A stretch of 18,053 nucleotides of DNA. Source: Caldisericia bacterium (GTDB taxonomy: Bacteria > Caldisericota > Caldisericia > UBA6126 > JAGPKI01). Below are positions 7,314 to 16,052 of this stretch, one piece after another. Position 1 is the first letter of the stretch, and each line of letters starts with the position of its first letter. The notes beneath the pieces are model-generated. The model searched no databases and had not been told where the DNA came from. It saw nothing but the letters and a program-made list of their open reading frames with translations. Made by a program: the position numbers and the translations under genes. The stretch lies in contig JAGPKI010000018.1 in the NCBI GenBank assembly GCA_018054005.1, forward strand, positions 1 to 18,053, written 5' to 3'.

Positions 7314-9107
7314 ATGGAAAACTTAAATAATATTAGAAATTTTTGTATAATCGCTCATATTGACCATGGGAAGTCTACTCTTGCTGATAGATTTCTTGAG
7401 TTAAGCGATCTCTCTTATAAAGTAACTGAATCGCAAGTATTGGACTCAATGGATCTTGAAAGAGAAAGAGGTATAACAATAAAAGCCCATCCTATAAGGC
7501 TTGAATATAACTTTGACGGTGAACTTTACATATTCAACCTTATAGATACTCCAGGGCATGTCGATTTTAGTTATGAAGTTTCAAGAAGTCTTGCAGCTTG
7601 CGAAGGAGCAATATTACTTGTTGATGCTTCTCAGGGCGTTGAAGCTCAAACTGTAGCAAATACATATCTAGCAATGGAATATGACCTAACAATCATTCCT
7701 GTAATAAATAAAATTGATTTAAAGCAAGCTGATGTCGAAGGAACAAAAAAACAGATTATTGATCTCCTTGGTATTGATGAAAATGAAATACTTTTAGTGT
7801 CAGCAAAAAATGGTATAGGTGTTCCAGAGCTTCTTAAGACAATAAAAGAGAAAGTACCACCCCCAAAAGCACCAAAAGATGAAAAATTAAAAGCATTGAT
7901 CTTTGACTCACATTATGACACCTACAAAGGTGTTGTGGCTCATATAAGAGTTTTTTCTGGTGTTATAAGAAAAGGTATGAGAATAATGTTTATGTCAAAT
8001 GGACAAGAATACACAGTAGAAGAAATAGGCGTATTTAGATTAGGTTTAACCCAAAAAGATGAATTAGCAGCCGGTGAAGTAGGTTATTTTACAGCAATAA
8101 TAAGAGATGCCCATAGTGTAACAGTCGGAGATACTGTAACCGAAGCAAATAATCCCACAGAAGAGCCTTATCCAGGCTATAGAAAAGCAACATCTTTTGT
8201 CTATGCAGGGTTGTATCCAATAAATCCCAATGAATATGAGAAACTGAGAGATTCACTTGATAAGCTCCGTTTGAATGATCCATCTTTTGTTTTTGAACCT
8301 GAAACATCAGCTGCCTTAGGTTATGGTTTTAGATGTGGTTTTTTGGGTTTATTACATATGGAGATAATTTCGGAGAGACTGGATAGAGAGTATGAACAGG
8401 AAATTATAATGACATCACCCTCTGTAGTATACAGAGTTACTTTAATTAATGATGAAGTCATAATGGTAGATAATCCATCAAAATTTCCAGATAGAGCAAA
8501 AGTTAAAAAAATAGAAGAGCCATATATCAATGCTTCTGTAATAGCTCCTCCTGATTACATAGGTCAAATTATGGAGCTATCAAAAACAAAAAGAGGTACA
8601 TATAAAAATATGGAATATATTTCAGAAGGTAGAGTAATACTAAAGTATGAATTTCCTCTTTCTGAAATAATAACCGAATTTTATGATAAGTTAAAATCTA
8701 TTACAAAAGGCTATGGCTCGCTTGATTATGAGTTTATTGGTTTTAGAGAAGAAAATATAGTTTTAGTGGATATCCTTCTAAATGGACAAAAAGTGGATGC
8801 TCTCTCATTTATGGTTCCAGAAGAGGAAGCATACCCAAAAGCAAGAAGTTTAGTAGAGAAATTGAGAAAGATAATTCCAAGACAATTGTTCCAGGTAGCA
8901 ATACAGGCTGCAATAGGTGGAAAAGTAATTGCGAGAGAAAATATAGTCCCTTTAAGGAAAGATGTGCTTGCAAAATGTTATGGAGGAGACATAACGAGAA
9001 AGAGAAAATTATTAGAGAAACAGAAAGAAGGAAAGAAGAGAATGAAAGCAATAGGAAATGTTGAAATACCTCAGGAAGCATTTCTCTCCATCCTTAAAAC
9101 TGAATAA
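7314..9107 (+). CDS. lepA: elongation factor 4 (LepA), ribosome back-translocating GTPase
   Basis: A 597-residue protein of normal LepA length. GTPase motifs are AHIDHGKSTLADR (P-loop, residues 14-26), RERGITIKAHP, DTPGHVDF, NKIDLKQAD and SAKNG. The EF-G-like domains follow, and the LepA-specific C-terminal domain ends with RKRKLLEKQKEGKKRMK and IPQEAFLSILK. The protein acts on stalled or assembling ribosomes. The ATG at 7314 matches the family N terminus, yet no purine-rich ribosome binding site precedes it, unlike almost every other gene here. A -10-like TATACT ends 7 bases before it, so a leaderless transcript is possible. Confidence 0.97.
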   Translation: MENLNNIRNFCIIAHIDHGKSTLADRFLELSDLSYKVTESQVLDSMDLERERGITIKAHPIRLEYNFDGELYIFNLIDTPGHVDFSYEVSRSLAACEGAILLVDASQGVEAQTVANTYLAMEYDLTIIPVINKIDLKQADVEGTKKQIIDLLGIDENEILLVSAKNGIGVPELLKTIKEKVPPPKAPKDEKLKALIFDSHYDTYKGVVAHIRVFSGVIRKGMRIMFMSNGQEYTVEEIGVFRLGLTQKDELAAGEVGYFTAIIRDAHSVTVGDTVTEANNPTEEPYPGYRKATSFVYAGLYPINPNEYEKLRDSLDKLRLNDPSFVFEPETSAALGYGFRCGFLGLLHMEIISERLDREYEQEIIMTSPSVVYRVTLINDEVIMVDNPSKFPDRAKVKKIEEPYINASVIAPPDYIGQIMELSKTKRGTYKNMEYISEGRVILKYEFPLSEIITEFYDKLKSITKGYGSLDYEFIGFREENIVLVDILLNGQKVDALSFMVPEEEAYPKARSLVEKLRKIIPRQLFQVAIQAAIGGKVIARENIVPLRKDVLAKCYGGDITRKRKLLEKQKEGKKRMKAIGNVEIPQEAFLSILKTE

Positions 9108-9420
9108 TAAAAAGAAGAGGAAAGTATTTCATTTGTCGTTATCGAGTGAATCTATCGAAAATTTATTTATACTCTTACAATAAGTTTGATATTATAATTA
9201 TAGCATCAATAAATGTCCACTTTAGGAATAATACACTAAATTACGTAAAATAATTTATCTCTTTATTAGCCTTTTCTACGTAAAAATCCACTAAGATCAC
9301 ATTCTATAATAAATGTTTGAATCTTTTGCTTCGTTTTTTAAATTATATCCTAATTTTACGTTTACTCTCATTTTAAAATGTACTTTTTCAATAAACTCCC
9401 AAAATTTTTAAAACAATAAA
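9108..9420. other. gene-free AT-rich spacer with degenerate repeated motifs
   Basis: No convincing open reading frame or terminator is seen between lepA and the tRNA promoter. TACGTAAAA occurs at 9242-9250 and 9277-9285, TTTTACG at 9354-9360, and CACTAA at 9234-9239 and 9289-9294. These repeats could be remains of a mobile-element end, but no transposase remnant or matching terminal repeats can be shown. Confidence 0.4.
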
Positions 9421-9448
9421 TTGAAAGTGCTTTGAAAACAATTATAAT
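9421..9448 (+). promoter_or_regulatory. sigma-70-type promoter of tRNA-Gln
   Basis: TTGAAA at 9421-9426 and a perfect TATAAT at 9443-9448 are separated by 16 bp, giving a start near 9455, a few bases before the mature tRNA 5' end. It is the best promoter match in the window and may also serve glmU downstream. Confidence 0.75.
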
Positions 9449-9459
9449 TTTATTGTTAT

Positions 9460-9531
9460 TGGGGCGTAGCCAAGCGGAAAGGCAGTGGCCTTTGGAGCCA
9501 CCATTCGGAGGTTCGAATCCTTCCGCCCCAG
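9460..9531 (+). tRNA. trnQ-UUG: tRNA-Gln, anticodon UUG
   Basis: The cloverleaf folds fully. Acceptor TGGGGCG (9460-9466) pairs with CGCCCCA (9524-9530). The D stem is GCC/GGC, and the anticodon stem is GTGGC/GCCAC around loop CTTTGGA, with TTG at 9492-9494. The T stem GGAGG/CCTTC has one G-U pair around TTCGAAT. The discriminator is G at 9531. The U1-A72 pair is typical of bacterial tRNA-Gln. CCA is not encoded and must be added enzymatically. Confidence 0.96.
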
Positions 9532-9574
9532 TTTAATTTTTATAATTAGAGAAAAATGCAGGAGGAAAGAAGAT

Positions 9575-10924
9575 TTGAGAAGCCTCAACGCAATAATCCT
9601 TGCAGCCGGTGTAGGGAAAAGGATGAAGTCAAAATATTCAAAAGTTTTCTTCCCATTTTTCGGTAAACCAATAGTCAAAAATATTTATGACACCGTAAAA
9701 TCTCTAAATCCTTCAAAAATAGTAATTGTAGTAGCCGAAAAAGATTATGAAATCGCCAGAGAAGCATTCCCTAAAGATTCATTCATAGCAATCCAGAAGA
9801 AACCTTTAGGAACAGCAGATGCAGTAAAAGAGGGGATGAAATACGTTGATGAAGAAGCAGATATTCTTATCCTTTGCGGAGATACACCTCTTCTTAAGAA
9901 AGAAACAATTAATAATCTAATAACTCAATTCAGGAAAAGTAAAGCCTCCGCTTCTTTACTTACTGCTATACTTAAAGAACCTAAGCAGTATGGCAGAATA
10001 ATAAGAAATAATAGTGGAGAATTCGATAAAATTGTTGAGTTTAAGGATGCAACTTGTGAAGAAAAAAAAATTAATGAAGTAAATTCTGGTGTTTATATCT
10101 TCAAAGGTAAGAACCTATCTAAAGCTTTAGAGAATATAGGGAACAATAATAAATCTGGCGAATTCTATTTCACAGATACTTTACAATTTATTAAGAAAAC
10201 TGGCGGTAAAATTTGCACTGAGACAATTTTTGGTGAGGAAGAAATTATCGGTATTAACTCAAAAAAAGATCTATCCTATGCTATAAAATTAGTTTTCAAT
10301 GAAACTAATAAGCAACTAATGGAAGAGGTAGGCGTAATTATAATTGACCCAGAGACAACTTTTATAGATAGAGAAGTAAAAATCGGCAGAGACACAGTTA
10401 TAAAGCCTTTTACAGTGATAGAAGGGAATGTAAAAATCGGAGAGGATACAACAATTGGTCCATTTGTATGTATAAGGGGAGGGAGTGAAGGAATAAAAAT
10501 CGGTAATAATTGCACTATAGGCCCCTTCACTTCATTAAGAGATGGCACTTTAATCGAAGATGAGGCAAAAGTTGGCTCATTTGTAGAGTTTAAAAAAGTT
10601 AAATTCGGCAAGAAGAGCAAATCAATGCATCTAACATATTTAGGAGATGCTGAAATTGGAGAAAATGTAAATATCGGAGCAGGAACCATTACCTGCAATT
10701 ATGACGGATTTAAGAAAAACAAAACAACAATAGAAGATAATGTATTTATCGGCTCTGATACTATAATTGTTGCTCCATTAAAAATAAGGAAAGGCGCATA
10801 CACTGCTGCTGGTTCAACAATAACAGAGGATGTACCAGAGGATTCATTAAGCATTGGAAGAGCAAGACAGATAAACAAAGAGGGTTGGTGTAAAAAGAAA
10901 AGAGAGGGGAAGAAGAATGAGTGA
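9575..10924 (+). CDS. glmU: bifunctional UDP-GlcNAc pyrophosphorylase / glucosamine-1-phosphate N-acetyltransferase
   Basis: A 449-residue protein of typical GlmU length. The N-terminal nucleotidyltransferase begins LNAIILAAGVGKRMKS, with GTADAVKEGM and CGDTPLL further on. From about residue 250 a left-handed beta-helix shows hexapeptide repeats and the catalytic histidine in MHLTYLGDAEIG (H352), then the GAGTITCNYDG loop. It makes UDP-GlcNAc for peptidoglycan from glucosamine-1-phosphate. I choose the TTG at 9575, which follows GGAGG at 9 bases and gives the family N terminus. The open frame extends back into tRNA-Gln, but those 30 codons are not coding. It overlaps prs by 8 bases, a pairing common in Firmicutes. 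Confidence 0.95.
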   Translation: MRSLNAIILAAGVGKRMKSKYSKVFFPFFGKPIVKNIYDTVKSLNPSKIVIVVAEKDYEIAREAFPKDSFIAIQKKPLGTADAVKEGMKYVDEEADILILCGDTPLLKKETINNLITQFRKSKASASLLTAILKEPKQYGRIIRNNSGEFDKIVEFKDATCEEKKINEVNSGVYIFKGKNLSKALENIGNNNKSGEFYFTDTLQFIKKTGGKICTETIFGEEEIIGINSKKDLSYAIKLVFNETNKQLMEEVGVIIIDPETTFIDREVKIGRDTVIKPFTVIEGNVKIGEDTTIGPFVCIRGGSEGIKIGNNCTIGPFTSLRDGTLIEDEAKVGSFVEFKKVKFGKKSKSMHLTYLGDAEIGENVNIGAGTITCNYDGFKKNKTTIEDNVFIGSDTIIVAPLKIRKGAYTAAGSTITEDVPEDSLSIGRARQINKEGWCKKKREGKKNE

Positions 10925-11891
10925 TGGGGATAGATTGCTTGTTTTTACTGGTAGTTCCAATCCGGAATTAACCAAAGAAGTTTGCACTTACATTGGAGTT
11001 AAAGAAGCTCAAATTACAATTTCAAAATTCGTCGATGGAGAAATACATTTAAAATCTGAAGAAAATGTTAGAGGAAAAGAAGTATTTGTAATTCAATCAA
11101 CAAACCCTCCAGCTGAAAACATAATTGAACTTCTAATAATGATTGATGCGTTAAGAAGAGCTTCAGCTGAAAAAATAACTGTAATCATTCCATACTATGG
11201 ATATGCAAGACAGGACAGAAAAACTCAAGCAAGAGAGCCAATAACTGCTAAATTAATTGCTAACCTTATAACAACTGCTGGGGCAAGTAGAGTTATAAAT
11301 ATAGATCTTCATGCTGGACAGATCCAAGGCTTTTTTGATATACCATCCGATAACTTAACTGCTTCATCGTTTTTTGCTCAGTATATTAAAAATAAAAATT
11401 TAGGCGATATAGTAGTTGTATCTCCTGATGTGGGAGGAGTGAATAGAGCAAAACAATTCGGGACACTTCTTGGTGCTGGATTAGCGATATGTTCGAAAAA
11501 TCGTGAAGAAAACGATAAAGTTGAAAGCATAACTTTGATAGGAGACGTTAAAGGCAAGTGTGCAATTCTCATAGATGATATTATTTCGACAGGTGGTACC
11601 CTTGTAAAGGCTTCCGAGGAAGTAAAAAGTAAAGGTGCAAATAAAATTTATGCTTGTGCAACGCATGGACTTTTTGCTGGTGAATCCTTAGAAATTATAA
11701 ATAATTCACCTATTGACGAAGTCCTCATTACTAATTCTGTGAAAATTGACAAAGAAAAACTGGAAAAATGTAAAAAGATAAAAGTTATTTCAATTGCTCA
11801 ACTTATAGGAGAGGCAATACTCAGAGTTAGTACGAGGAGATCTCTTTCTGAGCTTTTCTATGACTTTCAAAAAATTTCTCTGTTTGACTAA
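10917..11891 (+). CDS. prs: ribose-phosphate pyrophosphokinase (PRPP synthetase)
   Basis: A 324-residue class I PRPP synthetase. It shows YYGYARQDRK (about 93-102), the catalytic-loop histidine in NIDLHAGQIQGFF (H132), VVSPDVGGVNRAK and the PRPP-binding loop ILIDDIISTGGT (217-228). It converts ribose-5-phosphate and ATP to PRPP for purine, pyrimidine, NAD and histidine synthesis. The ATG at 10917 lies inside the end of glmU and is preceded by GAGGGGA. In many Firmicutes the next gene is rplY/ctc; here the accessory surface block follows after 217 bp. No clear intrinsic terminator is visible. Confidence 0.97.
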   Translation: MSDGDRLLVFTGSSNPELTKEVCTYIGVKEAQITISKFVDGEIHLKSEENVRGKEVFVIQSTNPPAENIIELLIMIDALRRASAEKITVIIPYYGYARQDRKTQAREPITAKLIANLITTAGASRVINIDLHAGQIQGFFDIPSDNLTASSFFAQYIKNKNLGDIVVVSPDVGGVNRAKQFGTLLGAGLAICSKNREENDKVESITLIGDVKGKCAILIDDIISTGGTLVKASEEVKSKGANKIYACATHGLFAGESLEIINNSPIDEVLITNSVKIDKEKLEKCKKIKVISIAQLIGEAILRVSTRRSLSELFYDFQKISLFD

Positions 11892-11953
11892 ATACAAGTA
11901 TTTACTTCTTCATCAAATAACAGTTTTTAGCCATCGAAGCTTGATACAAAATA

Positions 11954-11983
11954 TTGACTTTCCTAAAATTATTGTTTTAATCT
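11954..11983 (+). promoter_or_regulatory. possible promoter for the exported-protein block
   Basis: TTGACT at 11954-11959 and TAATCT at 11978-11983 are 18 bp apart in the 217 bp gap between prs and the next start. It is a moderate match and would give a leader of about 120 nt. The rest of the gap shows no gene. Confidence 0.35.
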
Positions 11984-12108
11984 TATATTGAGTTTAGAAT
12001 CAGATTCGGAACTTGAAAAGTGTTTAAATAGAATGCAGTATATCCTCCCACAAATTACTTAGAAAAAGTTTTTTGGCAAAAAAATTAAAATATGAGGAGG
12101 TTTTAAAA

Positions 12109-13432
12109 ATGTATTCATTTAAAAGATTCAAAGTTTTTACAAGCAGAGAGAGAGAACAGCTTTAGTTCTCATCATCTAAGGTTAACACCTAAACTAAAAT
12201 TTACTTTAATCCTTCTTCTCTTATCGGTTTTTCTCATTTCTTCAATTAATTCTTCTTTAATCTTTTCTTCGGTTGAATCAAAGAGCAAACTAAGCTCTAT
12301 TTCTGTAACTGAATTTCCTATTGCTACTGGTAGCGGAGAGCAGAAGACTTATGGAGTTTCAGGTAATTATATCCTATGGATTGGCAATGGTTCAAGTGGA
12401 CTCGGAGTTTACCTCTACAATCTACAAACCACTGAAACAATACTCATGAATAATTCTCAAACAGAGTATATCGGTGATATAAATGGAAATTGGATTACCT
12501 GGTCACAAATAAATTCAGAGACATGTAAATCCGAGACATATGTTATGAATTGCTCTGGAGGTGATAAAAATAAAACTTACGAATCAGAAGATAAAGAGAC
12601 AAAGGAATGTGCTGATAAAATGAAAGATAAAGGAGAATTACAGCGTGTTATTCTTTCAGAGGGAATAACTTTAGGAATAAACAGGCTAATATGCTGGGAT
12701 TCTTCTTTAAATTACTGGTATTTAATATCAGATACTTCTTCAGGCATAACAGGAGTTACATTAAAGGATGATTTTGTCTTCTGGTCTGATAATAGAAATG
12801 GTAATTATGATATTTTCGGATACAACTTAAATGTAAGAGAAGAATTTGAAGTAGCTATTGCACCAGGAGATCAATTTCTTACCTCTTGTCATCAGCAAAA
12901 CATAAATAAAGGTGATGACTTCATAATATGGATTGATGGTAAAAATATAACTCAAGAGAATCCATTTAATTACGATATTTACGGGTATAACATACTAACA
13001 CAAGAAGAATTCATTGTTGCTAATTCAGGAGCAGAAGAATCAGAACCAGTTGCATTTGGTAACAAAGTTGCATGGGTTGAAAAAGAAGAAGTTTTAGATG
13101 GAGAGGGTAAGAGAATTGGCTGGAATGATAAAATCAAAATAAAGGATTTACAAAGCGGAATTGTTCAAACCTTAATTGAAGATCAAACATATAAAACATC
13201 CCTTCGAATGAACGATAATTATTTAGTATGGAATAGTACACCTGACCTATATATGAGGTTAGATTCATATGATATTTATGGATATTCCTTTACTTCAAGT
13301 ATTACTTTCCCAATCTGCATCCAAGAAAGTGGTCAATTTGTTATTGAAGTTTCACAAAACAAAGTAATCTGGGAGGATGAAAGAAATGATGAGAGTGACA
13401 TATACGGAGCAACTCTTGAAATCATTGAGTAG
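12109..13432 (+). CDS. exported beta-propeller-like protein with a frame change near its start
   Basis: The ATG at 12109 has a strong AGGAGG eight bases upstream but reads only 18 codons (MYSFKRFKVFTSREREQL) to a TAG at 12163. The next frame (+1) is open from 12107 through 13432 without an ATG, GTG or TTG before 12446. It encodes a hydrophobic export segment, LKFTLILLLLSVFLISS, then propeller-like repeats. Joining the frames gives about 440 residues: basic start, signal or anchor segment at about 31-46, and four DI[FY]G[YA] motifs coded at 12809, 12974, 13271 and 13397, one preceded by DNRNGNY, as in TolB-like surface propellers. An ATG at 12446 would remove the export signal and first blade and has no ribosome binding site. 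It could be a mutated gene, a variable locus or a recoded gene. Partner and function are unknown. Confidence 0.7.
12145..12165 (+). other. frame-change site: (AG)5 tract followed by CTT TAG
   Basis: The tract (AG)5 spans 12145-12154, and the first frame stops at CTT TAG (12160-12165). One extra AG would join the frames exactly. So would a +1 slip of the leucyl-tRNA from CTT to TTT, as at the CTT TGA site of prfB. The upstream purine run is only weakly Shine-Dalgarno-like. Confidence 0.6.
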
Positions 13433-13489
13433 ACAAGAATATGAATTTAAGAATCAAAATAAAGAAAAAATAAAAGGAGAGGAATGATT

Positions 13490-16015
13490 ATGCAAAAGAT
13501 AAATTTAAGAAAAATTTTATTTGGCTTTTTAATTCTTTTCATGGCATGTTCTGGTATAATTAATAGTAAGATAACTCCAGCAGCAACAAATTGTGGAAGT
13601 GCTATAGGTGTAATATTTGAGCCATTAAATGCAATTGAATTACAGGGAACAAGTACAGTAACAATTCCTTATGTTGCGGGCTTTGTCTCTGAACAATACC
13701 CAGAAGTAACTTTTGAAAGGATTGATATCTATAAGCTTGAAAATGGAGAGAAAATCTTTGTTGGATTTAAAATTGTTGACATAGAAATACCTTCTACCTA
13801 TGGATTTGAGTATCTTGACTATTCTATTAATCAACACACCATTCTCTATGCTGAACCATATTGTAAATTAAATGAAGCAACTCAAGAAAAATATATTTGC
13901 TATGATGATACTCTAAAACAGGCAATAGGATTAGCTCAGGGAAATTGCCCTGACCCCAGTATTTTTGAGTTTAATAAACCTGTGTTTGATAATGTTTTCT
14001 TTTCCCTTCCAGCAGCAAGTGATGTAGATGGAAGTCACTTAGAACTTGACCTTGAACCTATATTTGGAGAGCTTACAGATTATTCTGATTATGTTCTTGT
14101 GCTTGATGGTGTATTTAAGATAGATGAGTATCTTGAAGATAATTGTGAAAGAGAAGTAACAATATATCGTATGCCTGAATTAGCCTGGGGCTCAGAGGAA
14201 CAACAAAGTACAAATTCTCAGAGTATGACTGGAAGTATTCCTTTAGGCTGGCAAAAAGGAGATGGACATATTCATTCTTATTATAGCACTCATGATGCCT
14301 ATGGATGGATCTGCCACAAAGTTAATTCGTACCCAGACATCGATCCAAACCATGAAATAGAAAATTTCACTCATAAAGTCCCGTATCCTGGACCACTTCC
14401 ACAAGGTTGGTGTGATGACGTTGATAAAAATGTCTTACCAAGTTATACTATTGGGTATAAGGCAGCACAAGCCAAAATGGACTATATAATAATGACTGAG
14501 CATTCCAAATATCACTTTGAACCACAGCAAACAGGATGGAGCCCTCCAAATTATCCAGACCCCTGTAAATATAATAATATGCGTGCTGGTGACCCTAAAT
14601 GGTTTAAGCTTTATAGGTTAGAATGTAAAACTGCGGAGCAGGAATATGGAATAGGAGTAATACCAAGAGAAGAAGTTGGAACCTGTAATAACTGTCCTGA
14701 AGAAACAGATTGTCTTAAGCAACGACCCTTTGGAGATCGAGATGGACATATCTTAAACTATAATGTTCTTCAAAAAGATGGTATAAGAAAAAATGGTAGA
14801 ATATCTGATAATATTTGGTATGGAAAACAAATTGTAAAGAACAAAATTGGCGATTTATGCCCCTGCTCAAAAAAGCCTATACCACATTGTGTAAGAACAG
14901 AAGTTCCTGAAGGAGTATTCGGATGGGGAATAATAGCTCATCCTTCTGGAATAGCTAGTGGAGGAGCTTATGGCTGGAAACATTTTCCGAATCCTAATAA
15001 AAAAGTTGAATGGATAAAAACATTCGATAAACATAATTGTCCAAGTGTAATAAGAAGTCATCTCGATAGTGTGTCAAAAAATAATGGTAATGGCTTCTTT
15101 GCTATAGAAATAGCAGGTAGCGACTCCATCGGGAAATGGGATACTTATTTATTTTCTGATGTAGTGTTGGGTGATCCATTAACAGGTCATGTTGCAATAA
15201 ACAAATGGAATGAAGATGGTTCAGCTATAGATTTTGATACTGGTAATAATTTTGTTATTGGTGTCAGTCATTCAGATATGCATTACAATAATTATTGGCA
15301 AACAATGGAAGATCTTCAAGCTATCAAATGTTTAAAGGACTGTGTTCCTATTCCTAACTTAGAATTAAGACTTATACCTGGTTTTGAGGAAACAGGAGAA
15401 TATCTTAAAGGTGATTTAAAAGATGTGCCCTTTATAGATAAATGTACTTATGTATATGCAGACAAACCTAAAGATGATCATAAAAGATTTCTCAAGCAAT
15501 TCAGATCCTGTGGAAAAGATAATAAAGGAGTAACTGCCTCTTTTGGCGGAGGGTGGGCTACATTTGCACTCCAGGAACGTAAAGCAGATGGGACACCGGT
15601 AGGTGACTGGGTTTATTCTGGTGGAAAGATTGAAATAGCCAAAGGAAGTAAATTAATGGTAAAAGTGAGTGCTTTAACTCCATATAAAGGAGCAAGTAAT
15701 AAAAACTATATCAGTAAAGTTGAAATTTTAGGTGCATGCGCAAGTAGAAAGCCAGATGGTGAACTTAAAGCATGTGACGACGATCCTAAGCCATATTGGG
15801 GAGCAAGATCTATTAAAACTATAACAATCAGCACATCACAAGATCCTGAAGATGACATAACTGATGAGATAATTTATACAATTCCAAATATTGATATATT
15901 GAAAGAATATGATTATATAAGGCTTGTGGTTCATTTTGAAGTGAAAAGAGGATTCATCTTGGGAGGAGAAAAGGCATATTGTAACCCAGTGTTAATTAAA
16001 TGTCCTCAAAATTAG
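13490..16015 (+). CDS. large secreted cysteine-rich PHP-domain protein
   Basis: An 841-residue protein. The N terminus MQKINLRKILFGFLILFMAC is an export signal; C20 could be a lipobox cysteine, though FMAC is a weak match. Residues about 25-255 look like beta-rich Ig-type sequence. A PHP metal-dependent phosphoesterase-like domain follows: GDGHIHS (H260, H262), MTEHS (H338), AHPSG (H484) and SHSDMH (H594, D596, H598). A beta-rich tail of about 150 residues ends it. There are 25 cysteines, including CNNCPEETDC and CPCSKKPIPHC, suggesting disulphides or bound metal outside the cell. AGGAG lies 10 bases before the ATG at 13490; the ATG at 13484 is only 4 bases away and less likely. It follows the propeller gene by 57 bp. 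The substrate is unknown. Confidence 0.82.
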   Translation: MQKINLRKILFGFLILFMACSGIINSKITPAATNCGSAIGVIFEPLNAIELQGTSTVTIPYVAGFVSEQYPEVTFERIDIYKLENGEKIFVGFKIVDIEIPSTYGFEYLDYSINQHTILYAEPYCKLNEATQEKYICYDDTLKQAIGLAQGNCPDPSIFEFNKPVFDNVFFSLPAASDVDGSHLELDLEPIFGELTDYSDYVLVLDGVFKIDEYLEDNCEREVTIYRMPELAWGSEEQQSTNSQSMTGSIPLGWQKGDGHIHSYYSTHDAYGWICHKVNSYPDIDPNHEIENFTHKVPYPGPLPQGWCDDVDKNVLPSYTIGYKAAQAKMDYIIMTEHSKYHFEPQQTGWSPPNYPDPCKYNNMRAGDPKWFKLYRLECKTAEQEYGIGVIPREEVGTCNNCPEETDCLKQRPFGDRDGHILNYNVLQKDGIRKNGRISDNIWYGKQIVKNKIGDLCPCSKKPIPHCVRTEVPEGVFGWGIIAHPSGIASGGAYGWKHFPNPNKKVEWIKTFDKHNCPSVIRSHLDSVSKNNGNGFFAIEIAGSDSIGKWDTYLFSDVVLGDPLTGHVAINKWNEDGSAIDFDTGNNFVIGVSHSDMHYNNYWQTMEDLQAIKCLKDCVPIPNLELRLIPGFEETGEYLKGDLKDVPFIDKCTYVYADKPKDDHKRFLKQFRSCGKDNKGVTASFGGGWATFALQERKADGTPVGDWVYSGGKIEIAKGSKLMVKVSALTPYKGASNKNYISKVEILGACASRKPDGELKACDDDPKPYWGARSIKTITISTSQDPEDDITDEIIYTIPNIDILKEYDYIRLVVHFEVKRGFILGGEKAYCNPVLIKCPQN

Positions 16016-16052
16016 AAAGCTAAATAGATGATTTATTAAGGAGATGATTTCT

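Noticed and set aside
9485..9574. An N-terminal extension of glmU of 30 codons starting inside the tRNA gene
   Set aside because: It overlaps a fully folding tRNA-Gln, begins at a poor start without a ribosome binding site and adds residues absent from GlmU; the TTG at 9575 has GGAGG at proper spacing.
9442..9678. 78-codon minus-strand frame across tRNA-Gln and the glmU start
   Set aside because: It is antisense to a tRNA and a confident gene, and its product is not recognisable.
10276..10698. 140-codon open frame antisense to glmU
   Set aside because: Its residues mirror the regular hexapeptide repeats of glmU on the other strand, and it resembles no family.
11890..11903. AAATAC/GTATTT inverted repeat at the prs stop as a terminator
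   Set aside because: The stem is A/T-rich, the loop would be only two bases, and no T run follows.
12446..13432. Treating the ATG at 12446 as the true start of the propeller gene
   Set aside because: The frame is open and propeller-like for about 110 codons further upstream, includes an export segment, and 12446 lacks a ribosome binding site.
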